Origin: Climacteris rufus
Lineage: Eukaryota; Chordata; Aves; Passeriformes; Climacteridae
Assembly: GCA_013398175.1 (NCBI GenBank)
Contig: VZRZ01005129.1
Location: 62,001 to 126,000 of the forward strand
Length of the DNA: 64,000 nucleotides
Direction: 5' to 3'
Shown here: one piece after another, positions 50,631 to 62,155 of the stretch
Position numbering within the stretch: the first letter of the stretch is position 1
Layout: the number at the start of each line of letters is the position of its first letter
The notes under the pieces: generated by a model
The model's database searches: none
Told to the model about the DNA's origin: nothing
What the model saw: the letters and a program-made list of their open reading frames with translations, nothing else
Translations under genes and position numbers: made by a program

Positions 50631-53600
50631 TGCATACACACTAAATTTTGTTGTATATATTAAGGTTTTGAAAGTAATTTGTCAGAACCAATCATAAGTT
50701 TTTAAGTGTACACCAAACCATATGCATGTGGTCTTTAATTCATGCCTCCAACTTCGCCAAGATGTCTGCATTTGGCTAAAGCAACGGAGCAGTGTCTGCA
50801 TTTTCTAAATGCTCAACATGCCCTTTGTTTGGACCCTCTCTTGGCAGATGGAAAGGCTGCCTCAACTATTTGGAGAATTTAAGACAGGGAAACTGGCGTG
50901 GGCGTCTCCATGAGCTGTGGGAGCTAATGCAGCTCGAAAATGTGGACAAAATTGTTTCAAGATTACTGTCTTATACACTTCATCTACAACTGATGTTTAC
51001 AGGACTCTGTCAGTTAAAAGCAAGCATGGGTGACCAGCAGCATCCTGGCCAGCTAACCAATTTGATTTCTGGAATGGTATCACATAGTGTCCAGTCTAGT
51101 ATTCCAGAGAACAGTGCTATTAAATGTGAAATGTCCTAATCATGGACTGTTGTTTCCATCTCAGCTAGACCAGAATAAAGGTCAAGAAGCCTCAGATCTT
51201 TGATGCAACACCCAAAGCATGGGTGCATGAAGCATCAGGACAAGAAAAAACACGATGGCAAAGCACATGTTGGGACCAGTGCTGTGGTCCAACTTAAAAA
51301 TTCATTTGTGCAATTATTAGGCCTATATGTGTTTCTAATAATTTGATTTATTGCATGGTATAGCCTGACTCAAAAAAAAAAAAAAGTAAATAGATTTAAA
51401 AAGAAAATATGTATGTAAATTATTAATGCAGTTAAGTTAGTCATCTACAAATCAAAAATGTATTTTGTCACTGATGATGGTTAGGTTATTTTTTCTCTAC
51501 TAGGATCCTCCATCTTTCTCAGAGGAGTCCAAGTGTAATTAAAAATACACTGTATAGTGTCTAGTGCCAAGTAAGGTTAACGGTATCTCCCAACATTTTT
51601 TTTTTTTTCAGACTGTCAAGGGCAATGTGAGGATTTTGACTTTTTTCAAAAAAGACTCAACAATAATATTTACAGTGTTATTAAGTCACAGTGAAACATC
51701 AATAGTCCTATACTTTCAATAATGATCTTATTTGGTCAATAGCAACAGGCTTGATGTATGTTAGTTTAACTGCTGAAAAAATCAGTGGAGACAAAGTATT
51801 TACTGTAGGTGGGTTCTGTTGAGCTTAAGTGGAATGTGTGGGGTCACAGACTCTCTGTTTCTAACTTTAATACTGTTTTGGGACTAGTACTGTGTGTATG
51901 CCTAAATTGTTACATTTGTAGTAATTTTATGTTAGAAAATACACACTAACACAAAATTAATGCTTTTAACTGAGCCCATGCCTCATACAATGTTAAATTT
52001 CCCATGTCATTCACCTCTTGCCGATGGTGTGCTCCTGCTCTTAAAAGCGAAACCTCTACTGATGCTGCTAAGAACAAGAGAGAAGCTGTTTTGCTTTATG
52101 GCAAGCATGGGGATAACTGGTTGATTTTTAGGGCTCTGACAAGAGAATTAACACAGAGCAAAGATGGGGAAGGTTTAACTGACATGCTCTGCAACAGGTG
52201 CCTTACATGTTGGTGAAAAAGAGGTAGTTGGATGCTATGCAGGTAATAATTTAATTCCTTTGTAGATGAGTGCTTCATTTCTCAGTGGAGTCTGCTAACA
52301 TAAAAGTGCGATATACTGGAGATGAGAGACATACTTGCAAGAGTGAAACCCCTTGCTTTAAAGTAACACACCTTTTGTGCCTGCAGGTGATTATTCTGAT
52401 GAAATCTGTGTGACCCATTTTCCACAAGCTTTTAAATAATCCATAACACCTCTAAGTTTCCCAAATAACAAACACTATCATCCAAGGAGTATCTGCCAGA
52501 AAGCACAAAACTCCTGCAGGCTTACTCATCTCAAAAGATGTCATGGTAAACCAAACTGAACCTTGTTCACTAACCAATCAGAGTTTCCTTTAAATTTCTG
52601 GTTATTCACTATAGACAGCTGCTAACAACAGTTCTATTGTAGATGAAGCAAGTTCTAAAGTCAATCCTGTGACCTAAGGCTCTCTGATTCTGTCCCTGCT
52701 TCTGTTGTGGGTCTAGTGCAGTATGGTCTTACATAGAGCACATTTCATAAGCCCTGATGGCAGAAACTACAATCTGAGTTACGATAATAAATTTTGGAAA
52801 TGCTGAGCCCTTCATTTCTTCTTTACTTTTTCCCAAAAAAGTATTTATTTAGGTACCTGGGTAATAGTTTATTTTAATGTCTGTTTTCAGATTTTCCACA
52901 CTGAAATACATTACCTTTTAGCTGAAGATGTAGAAGTAGTTTTTCTACATCAGTAGTAGGCCCAGTAAAATATTACCAAAGGAAATTTTTCAGTTTACAA
53001 TATGAAGCTGGGATCTTCTTACCTTATTGGACACAATAATGTCAACATGGAAGCTGACCTTCCTGCTTTTGTCTTCAAATTTTTATCCAGTCAGAGTGGA
53101 CAGAAATTTCAACCTAATCGTTGAGATACCTCTGAGGAAAATCCTGTTAAACGTTTTAACAGTAAAGGCATAGGATTGGTGAGTTTTCTTTCAACAGGAG
53201 AACCAGAGAAAGGACTGTCTTTTAAGGTGATTTTACATCTGTGGTAAGAGTTAAACATCAACACAATTTTACATTAGTCAAAGTATATCTGGGACAAGCA
53301 AACGGTGGCATTTTCGACTCCTGCCTGCACTCCCTCATTTACTTAGTGGGAAAAGAGCATTTTTCCAAGCAATTTCGTGACAATTTTGTTTTCCAATTTT
53401 GCATAGTTTTTACTGCCTGGGTAGTGGAGGAAGAAGCCTGCATTTTGCAAAACAGCACATGGCTGTGAGTTGATATATGCCCCTACATGCTACCAACAAT
53501 GTAATTTTTAAATTACATCCTTTGAGCCCAGTTTACATGCCTAAGCTTTACCAAATGATCCTCTGTGAATCAGAAGAGGCCTGTCTTTCACTGCTTAACA

Positions 53601-53639
53601 TACCCCACTGGAATGCTGCTCAACAATTTTAGCAATATA

Positions 53640-53919
53640 TTTTTTAATTTTGTTTTTTAGCATCAGACTGAATATGATCAAATCCCCTCCAGCTCCCAAG
53701 TGCTCCTCTAGCTGTTCACTGTGTTTTCCTGCTGGAGCTATAGCCGGATGCACATTCTCAGACTCGCTGATGAGTCATCCGACACAGGAGGACTCTGGGA
53801 TGGAGCCCAAGCCTGCCTACTGGCCAGCGCAGCTGAAAACCAATACTGGTTGCTATTTAGAGCAACAGCATGAATGCCAGTGTATTTGTAACATTTTAAA
53901 GGATGGTTCAGAAAGTTAG
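53640..53919 (+). other. Exon-like open segment with AP-1 site (unproven)
   Basis: A pyrimidine tract ending TTTTGTTTTTTAG (53650-53660) looks like a 3' splice site. It is followed by an open frame of about 85 codons, ending at 53919 and rich in Ser, Pro and Cys, with no recognised domain. Four CpGs (53745-53835) stand out in CpG-poor DNA. A consensus AP-1 site TGAGTCA lies at 53771-53777. No 5' splice site or neighbouring exon is visible, so it may equally be an AP-1-type regulatory element, a lncRNA exon or chance. Confidence 0.15.
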
Positions 53920-56082
53920 AAGTAAAAAAAAAATTATTCCCTTTCCTTGGTCCTGACTCTAAATTCACAGTGTTTACAAACAGCTGTTGCACAGCCCCAA
54001 GCTCCAAAGAAATATGTGACACATCTGAGAATCTGACAGTCAAACCCAGCATTTGTTCGAGTGCATCCTTCTATGGCTTGGCGTAACAGGAGACGTGGTC
54101 CTCCTGGTATTTGTCACTGTGGCAGCTGTGTGTGTGGCAGTGACAGCAGCAGCAGCTATGCAGTTATTTGCTCCTCTACTTACTAGAGCAAGTAGAAAGC
54201 AAACCTTCAGACTGGGGAATTCAGACAGCAAAGAGCAAAGAGCAAAGCCCACTGCAAAAAAAATAATTGTATAAATAACTTATAAATAGAGGGATCCAGC
54301 AGGGGTTCCTGGAACAACTTGGGTGTTAAAGGTAACAACACAAAGATTGAAAACAAGTGTTGCACAGCCCCATTTCTCACTTCAGAGAGGTTTTAGGAAA
54401 ACTGCAGTCCCACACAACTCCTACACTGCATTTCTGCCTCACCATGGCTGTTCTACACCCACTTTTCATCTCACTCTGAGATCCTTCAGGGAGAATTGGC
54501 TTTTGCAATCTCTCCTGGGGCTGAAGGCAAAGCAAAGACTTCAGATCCCTAGAGAAATACAATACAGTGTTAGGAGCAGAAGAAGTCACAGAAGCAACAT
54601 TCTACACAAATGATGCAGAGTGAACACAAAACTACATGGCAGTAGTTTCATTAAGAAAATACTTCAAGCCAACTGAACTGTGTTCAGGCAAGGGATGATT
54701 TTCAGTGCTTAACAACATGTTAAGAGAGGAAGTGGCTGTGCAGAAAAAAGTACCAGATCTTCTCAGCTGCTCCTAACAGGAGCTACTGAGTCAGATGTTG
54801 AGATCCTTGTATTATAAATTATTGCTCCTAAAGCACACCAACCAATGGCAATGTCGTGGTGCAGGTAGTACTAATTTCTATTGACTTTTGTATTTTGTAC
54901 AGGGCTCTAAAGATACCATCTTTAGGTTACATTCTTTATATAACATAAATGGCTTAAGTTTGCCGTACTAACAAAACCATATAGCTTTTAAAATGCATGG
55001 AAAAAAGATGCCTGGCATTTTTTACATAAGTAAGGTTTAGAGCAAATAGATGTCAGGACCCACGGATATTTTCACTTTTATCCCGTTAAACTTTACAAGT
55101 TTTAACTGTGCTTCTGAATTCTTCAGAGAAGCTATGAAATTCACAAGTTCATACAATTCACAGAGCATCTGTTGTGAAAAATAAAGAGATTGTGACTTCC
55201 AATTTAAATAACTAAGAATTCCACTATTAAAAATAAAAACCTTCTTATTTAAAGTAAAGCAGAGAATAGTCATTATGGCAGCAGAATAAAAAAAAATCCA
55301 ACTTGGAAATTTTAGAATAAACAGAAAATTGGTATGAATTGGAGGACTCTCTGTAATCCATTAGAATTACTTCTATGTACACCTGTAATGTAAAATTAAA
55401 AACTAGGTGCCTAGCTGCTGTTAAAGCCTTTCAGAACTATGCACCAAGACCTGATTCCTAAAGTACCAAAACACTTATTAGATTATCCTTTAAAATTGCT
55501 TAATTTGGATAAAAGTAAAACAACTAAAACCTTTTCAAGAGCTGCGCCTCTGCGATCTTTTGGGATTCTGAAAACCTTCTGATTGTCGAGCCTTTAACTG
55601 GTTATCAAAAGAAACTCTAATAGATGGAGAGCACAAGGGCAAAAGAGGATGAAAAGAGGGACTTTGTGGGGGAGGACAGAGGACCTGCTCTTGGCAGAGG
55701 AAACTTCTGAAGAGGATGCTAAGAAGCCTGAAGACGTGGGTGACAGTCGGTGACATGAGGATGTTTCAATTGCATTTGAGGGCTGTTTAGCCCTTTGTGC
55801 ACTGAAAATGAAGCATAAATTTGCATGTATCAAATTCAGTGTGAATTCTGCACAGCCCTGGTTCAATAGTCTAAGTTTCTAAAGCCTGCTTTTGTTAACA
55901 GCCTCTTGTTGAATGTCTTTCATGCTAAGGTCTCCAAGCTTTATGTACAAAGTTCTGTGAGGCTGGGTTCCCTTGACAGATTGTAAACGGGGACATAAAG
56001 TTATATATTTTTGATCCTGACTTCCCCCAGATCATCCAAAGGGCAGTGGCACAGTTGGGACACTATCCTTACAGTGCCTCAC

Positions 56083-56399
56083 TGATGCTGGCGGCATGCA
56101 GAAAGAAGAGCCAGATACAGCTGTGTTCAGGTTCAAAGGAAAGGAAGGAAGGGGCACAAGACCAACCTTCTTTATTTTTTATATCCATTTGAAAATCACT
56201 GCTCATTGGAGGAAATCAGTTCTTCCTCCCTTAACTACAGTGGTCAAAGGAAATGTCCATCAAAGGTTCTGTGTCCATGAGAAAGGAATGTGTATGATAA
56301 GACAGAGTTACAATAACATGGTTATGTTTACGGAAAGTAACCTTGAAAAAACTAGCTACCAGGGAATAACAATTTTCAGCTGCAGAGAGCAAGGCAACA
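56083..56399 (-). mobile_element. Solo LTR, 317 bp, copy 2 of 3 (inverted)
   Basis: Read on the minus strand it starts TGTTGCCTTGCTC and ends CCGCCAGCATCA, with the same landmarks as the copy at 39170-39483. The TATA box (TTTATA on the plus strand, 56178-56183) and AATAAA (TTTATT on the plus strand, 56171-56176) again lie side by side. Flanks are CCTCAC (56077-56082) and TCTCAC (56400-56405), a 6-bp target duplication with one substitution. There is no internal viral sequence. A 119-codon plus-strand frame (56096-56455) covers almost the whole LTR antisense and runs past its end. It is regarded as incidental. Confidence 0.85.
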
Positions 56400-57978
56400 T
56401 CTCACAGTTACAAAATGCCACACAAATATGGAGCTCAACAATGCATGTCAGGTAAAGTGTGTTCTTACTTATATGTGCAAAAACAAGCCCAAATAAGATA
56501 ATGGTCTTATTAGACGTAACACATATTGGGGTAGATTAGTAAGTAGGGAGTTCCCATTACTGCACTATTCTCTGTCAGCCAGACTATTCTGCCAGATTTC
56601 TTAGAGATATGGAGAATTAGGCTTTTAAAATGTCCTCAACCTTAGCATTTTCATTTTTTTCTTACATACTTAGATATCACTAGATGCTTTGGCTGTTCTC
56701 ACAGAGCATCAGTTCAAAATGAGGTGATGGTATGCCCAAGTCACCTTAGTAAGGCAGGGACTGCTGGTTTAAAAAAGTGAAAAAAGTTTTTTAGAAAGGT
56801 GTTTTAAAATTGTAATTGGAAAGCACAACCCTAAAAGGATAGGAGACAAAGAGCTTGAGGTCAGCTTAAATGTGGCTCTGACTGCAGCCCACTATTTTTT
56901 AACAGGATACTTTGAATCCCATGGGGGAAAAAAAAATGCCTCAAAGTTTCTAATTGTTTGAAGAAACAATATCTAAATGAATGTGCAAGGGTTTCATGCT
57001 TTTTGCACGTCTTCATAAAATATTCCCTTCAGCTACCATGTGAACAGCAAATTAGGTGAAGATTTTCCCCAAGGTTTGGGGGAAATTTTTGTATCTCTTC
57101 CCTATCTCTACCAAAGCTTTGTATAGTCAATCTACAGCATTTTTCACTACTGCAGAACTTTGCTGTAAACACAGCCTCTTATGTCTCTATAAATGTCTCA
57201 TGGCCAAGTGCCTTCAGAAGAGCGCTGTCCACTTCTGTTGATGGATTTTTTTTTTTCCTCAGGCTTGAGAGATAAACATTAGGTTGTCAGGGCTTGGACT
57301 TTTTTTCTTCATTATTGCTTCCTAGGTTGTCATGGTTATTATCTGACGTGCTCTCTAAATTCTTTTTCTATTTAACAACTCTGGTAGTCTCTTTTTTCAC
57401 CCTGAATAAACAGACTGCTTGAAACTGGAAGGGGAGAAGGGGGAAGTGAACATTTTTGTGCAGAGAATAATGTTCATAAGGGGCTGAAAGACATTTTTGA
57501 CCCACAAAACCCCCTCCACAGACTAATAGACTGTGTTCTGTGACCAAAATGTCACTATTTTTAAGGTGTCTGGCTTATACCTGCCTCACATAATGGTCAC
57601 TCTGACAAGGATTTTGGCAGTTGGTTGACCACTAAGTATGAAGCTGATTTTTTGTTTTATTTTTTTTGTTTTACGTTGTGGTTAGGCTTTCAAACTTTTA
57701 CTGATGCCTTGAGAAAAAAAAAATAAAAAAGAAGACAGAGGGGGAGAGAAAAAGAAATAACCCAAAAAGATCTGAAGAGATAGAAAGTTAGAAGGACAAT
57801 TTACACACACAAATAACCCACACAGGCACACCAAGCATTTCAAAAATAGGATAGCAAAGAGGATCCATAAACAGCCCTTTGAAAACACAGGCTCCATTTT
57901 CCTTAGGAAAACACATCATCCCTTGGAGCAGCATCCCAAGACAGAGTGCTGCAGATCTGTCATTACAAGGTGTGCTGG

Positions 57979-58260
57979 CGTGATGGCTGTCTGCAAACTT
58001 GGCTCTGGCATTGCTCAGCCCGGCTCCTCTCCCTGTTAGCTCAGCAATTTCCCGGTGGTCAGCCTGTCTTACCATAATCACACGCTGGCACCACAAGAGC
58101 GTTTCTTAACTGTACGCTGTACCTCGTAATGAGTGCAGACCAAAATACCCTGAACTGCTTTGGTTCGGGAGCAGCCATGACCTCAGGCTTGACAGCTCAA
58201 CAACATATTTGCTTATGTGGAGCACCTGATAAAAAGGATACCAGCTGCAATGAATAGAGC
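57979..58260. promoter_or_regulatory. CpG cluster and motif-dense segment, possible regulatory element
   Basis: Eight CpGs fall within about 190 bp (57979-58167) in DNA that otherwise has roughly one per several hundred bases. The adjoining 90 bp carries CACCTGATAAAAAGG (E-box and GATA-like) and CAGCTG (E-box). A 102-codon minus-strand frame (57788-58096) crosses it without any recognisable domain. Seen: CpG retention and motifs. Inferred: a selected, unmethylated or regulatory segment. A decayed GC-rich repeat is the alternative. Confidence 0.25.
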
Positions 58261-59499
58261 ATTTTTTCTCTATCTCTCACTATTAATTTTGTGGGAAGTG
58301 GAATATGAATTGTTTCACTCTTTCAGTGAGGTTAAACTGAAATATTCTCTGGGATACCAGTAGCTATGAGATGGTCTGTCTGAACTGTGGCCGTCCAGAA
58401 GAGATAAAGTGCACAGAGGACACACATTTTGGAAAGCACTTTAAAGTAGAGGAGAAAAGTCAATATTTCTTCTTCAGTTACACACTTGTCCTTCCAGCAC
58501 TTGTCTTATCATGCCTCCAATTAGGAGTGAGTTATGTTAAATTTAATATAAAGGTCTGATCTCTGTCAGACTTTGCTGTAACTCAGTAATAAAGATGCCA
58601 CAAGCGTTAGACCACCCCAGAACGTAAATTAAGTATAATTTTCTATTTCATAGTGTTAAGATCACATTATTAAAATTATTAGAGATGCCTCTGTCCAAAT
58701 TAAGGTGCAAATGAGACCATATGCCAGAGTCAAGAGAATGGATTTTAGTCAACAGTAACAGAAAATTTCACAAGTCTACTTCAAACTTGGCAGGACGCTT
58801 TTTGTCCCTTGCTTTCATGTCATCAGGTACAAGATGGCCCTATTTCAGGGCCTCCCTGATATGAAATGACTTAATTAGTCATGCATTTTTGCCTAACTAT
58901 CCCCTCAAACAAAACACACAAAACTCAAACAATGATGTGCAGGATGACTGGGATTTGTCAGGTAGTTTTCTGCAGGTGTTGTGTCATGTTTTGCCTGCAT
59001 GAGGAAGTTACATGAGGAAGTCTTGAATCCAATTTTCAAAGTATTTATCTTTTTTCCTTTTTTTTCTTTCATCCCTGTGATGTCAAAAGAGTTATAGTTC
59101 ACAAGTGAACGGTCCTAAAAGCACTTTCCATTTTGATATTAACTAGAACAGCTACAATGGTGTAGTTAGTGATTTATCATCATTAAAAAAAAAAAGGCTA
59201 AAAGTCTTTACAAACCTTCATACATGGTATATTTTACATGATAATTTTATCTAGCTTGGATAGAATACTCCAAATACATTATTCTATTTGATTTGTCTTC
59301 ATTTTGAAAAACAAATATATTTTCCAAACTATTTTAGAGGCCTTGGAAGGGACAGCATGTAGCACAGTTTTTCAGTTTCCCATTTGTGTGGGTCCACATA
59401 TCTTGCCTCACATTGGTAGACCATTTTACTCTCAGTGAGAAATTCTTGCCAGATTTTCTCCACTACAAAATGCACAGCTAATTTTTCTGCCATTTTTCC

Positions 59500-59970
59500 T
59501 TGCTGAGACCTGTGGGTTTACTGCTAGTCTTTTTTATTTTAGCTGCATTAGAGGCAGTGTTCTCCTCATGCAAAACTCATATGAGATATCTGGACTACAT
59601 TAAGCTGAATTGGCAGGTGGGACCTGACTCTTGTAATTCTGCAAGAAAGGTTCATAGCAGAGGAATTCTACTTGATTTACAGTTGGGTAAGGGAGGGAGA
59701 GTTCCATTCAGGGATCTTGGTGTGCCTTGGCGCGACCCCAAAAGGATGAATGAAGGTGCCTTCTACTGGGGTGGCATTGCCTTTGGTCTGATTGCAGTCT
59801 GTGAGAGCTGCCAGCTTTTCTCTCAGGGCTTTTGGGTGTCTGACCATGGCAGAGAGCTGAAGTTGAGCCACCTCTTACCTGGAAGCAGCCTGGGTAGAGA
59901 AGGAGCTGATGGTCCACTTTTTTCTTTCTACCAGTGCAGAGTTGCAGCAACTCTACTGAGAAGACTTTAG
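59500..59970 (+). other. Longest open frame outside repeats, 156 codons, no known family
   Basis: The frame starts with a hydrophobic N-terminal stretch (residues 5-20, GLLLVFFILAALEAVF) that would score as a signal peptide or membrane anchor. After it the composition is unremarkable, with six scattered cysteines, and no motif or family is recognised. Frames of this length arise by chance in 64 kb of such DNA. There is no promoter, splice site or polyadenylation context tied to it, so it is listed only for completeness. Confidence 0.1.
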
Positions 59971-61834
59971 AGCTTCTTTGTTCGTGGAGGCAGGTGGTAG
60001 TAAAGAAGCATTCTGTCTGCCTTTGTTCATTCATTCAGGCTGCCTAGGTAAGCAGAAAGACTGTTTTGGCAAGCATAACTTGAGGCAGCGTCATGGTGTA
60101 GGCAGTAACCTTAACAGTGACCTTCCCTGCCTGACTCCTTTGAGAAAGGGAGCTGAGCTGTGTCTCCTGAAAGCTTGGAGCTTTTTTTTTACTTTCTTAT
60201 TTAGACACTGAATTTAGGCAGCACAGCAGAGTGAATGACATTTATGCAAAGCGATATTATTTCTCATATTTTTCCCTAAGCTTGAAAATTCTGGCATTGA
60301 TTCCTTGCTCACTTCCCACTGCACTAAACTGGTACTTCTCAGATACTGACAGCCATACACATAAGGTGAATGAAGATTGAGACAATTGTCAATCTATCTG
60401 ATAAAAGTGATGGTGCTTCAAAAGTTTTTTGTGCAGACTCTATTCTGAAGCTGGTAAGAATTTTTATTACACTCAATTAAACATTTTCCTGACTGGCTGC
60501 TTTCACTTTGATTGCTTTCTATTTTGGGGAGGGGGGAAATAAAGTAAAAATAATTATAAAGTGTATTTTCAAATGAACACAAGCAGCTCAATTTGCATGT
60601 AGAAATTTATATACTCAGGGGAGAAATAGGCTGAGGTTTGCATTGACAATCTATTTTGGAACAGATCTCACAAAATCGCATGGAAGTTTGTATCTGTAAA
60701 AGAAAATTTTATAGACATACTAAACTCAAGAAATTGATAACTATCCACAGGAGAGACACAGAAAAAGATCAGTGAAGACACAGGCTAACCAGAGCCTATG
60801 CAGGACACTGCAACTTCCACAACCGGAGCAACAGAAGCATCACAAGGACATCATCAAGACCAGCAACACCAGACTTTTGAAATCCTGACTTTGGTCAACA
60901 TTTCTAAAGTGGTGGGGTCTGGTTCAGCAATCTGGAGCTGCTACAGCACCTCTAAAGAGCCTGCAACATGCCATGCAGATGGATCTGCATGAAGTTAATG
61001 CTGAATTGAATTAATTTGCATAGCATTAGTTCTCACAGACTAGTAAGTGTTTTTCCATTCCTTTGTACATTGTATTTCCAGCCAGACACTTTTAATTTTT
61101 TTTCTTTTTTAACTGCAACTTCTCTTCAACACAGCCATAGCTCCATGTTTGACCATCACTCTCTAATGAACATCACTATTCATAATTTATATTGAGTCAG
61201 AATTCAGAATCAGAGCCCTTGGCAAAATCTGGAGCTTTCTGTATTATTTCCACTTTGTTTGTCATGTTATAGCATACTGTGATTGCATTACCTTCAATAA
61301 GTATCCCCCTCAACATCAGGCTGATGTCCTTTGAACAAGACACAGCTAGTGAGCTGCATGAATCTATTCCAGGGGAGATAGAAGAAAAGGGGAAGAAGTG
61401 AGAAAAGAGCAAGTGAAACTTTCTGCACAGCCCAGTGGTGAGTTACTTCCCCTCCTCCAAAGCACTGGAGAAGACCCATAGCTATCTATGCAACACCACA
61501 AAAATTTAAAGGTAAATAGATTAAAGACAGACCCAACTCTCTGAACAGAACTGTCAGGGTGCTCCTCTCATGAAGGATGGGCAAGAGATGGATAGTTAGG
61601 GAAGACACACATCTCAAAGGGAAGCAGCTAGTTCTGATTGAAGACATCAGGCTGGCAGGGCTTGAATTCAGAAATGCAGAGATACATTGAGGAGATGAGG
61701 ATGTCACCCAGGTGCCAGAGAGAAAGCTACCTCCTTAATAGCAGAGGAAAAATGAGAAAGCTAAAGTCATGGAGGTAATAGGAATATATTTTTTAAAAAA
61801 ATCGCAAGAGAACAGATTATTTTTCAAGGGAAAT

Positions 61835-62149
61835 TGTTGCCCTGATTTTTGCAGTTCTGGATGTTGTCATTTCTTTGTAGCTAGTTGCTCACAGTTTTCT
61901 CTGTAAACATGGCCATGTTATTGTAACTGTATCTTATCATTGCATTCCTTTCTCCTGAACACAGAACTTTGATGGACATTTCCTTTGACCACTGTAATTG
62001 AGGAAGGAAGAACTGATTTCCTCCAATGAATAGTGATTTCTAAATGCATATAAAATATAAAGAAGGCAGGTCTTGCCCCCCTTCCTTCCTTCTCTCTGAT
62101 CCTGATAACAGATGCCTCTATCTCTTCCTTTTGTGTCGTTACTGCGACA
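61835..62149 (+). mobile_element. Solo LTR, 315 bp, copy 3 of 3
   Basis: The element begins TGTTGCCCTGATTTTTGC and ends TTACTGCGACA. It is flanked by GGAAAT (61829-61834) and GAAAAT (62150-62155), a 6-bp duplication with one substitution. Its middle matches the copies at 39170 and 56083: AAACATGGCCATGTTATTGT near the start, then GACATTTCCTTTGACCACTG. TATAAAA is retained at 62049-62055, but the polyadenylation signal has mutated to ATATAAAG. Its first 50 bp and last 20 bp are more diverged than those of the other two copies. There is no internal viral sequence. Confidence 0.8.
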
Positions 62150-62155
62150 GAAAAT

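Larger units (their letters stand above)
49166..56076. other. Unique AT-rich DNA
   Basis: No gene is recognised in this 6.9-kb block. The best open frames (115 codons at 50792-51139; 106 at 48962-49282, which overlaps the old CR1) lack domains. A TA palindrome with a G run, and a segment with a splice-acceptor-like upstream border near 53640, are listed separately. A GCAAAGA triplet repeat lies near 54228-54248. Confidence 0.5.
56406..61828. other. Unique AT-rich DNA
   Basis: No gene or interspersed repeat is recognised in this 5.4-kb block. A CpG cluster at 57979-58167 and a 156-codon open frame at 59500-59970 are listed separately. A-rich low-complexity sequence lies near 57713-57765 and a T run near 57246-57256. 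Confidence 0.5.

Noticed and set aside
60591..61021. Octamer motifs ATTTGCAT at 60591-60598 and 61014-61021 (another near 55806)
   Set aside because: An 8-bp AT-rich motif on either strand is expected a few times in 64 kb of this composition, so two nearby copies are not convincing.
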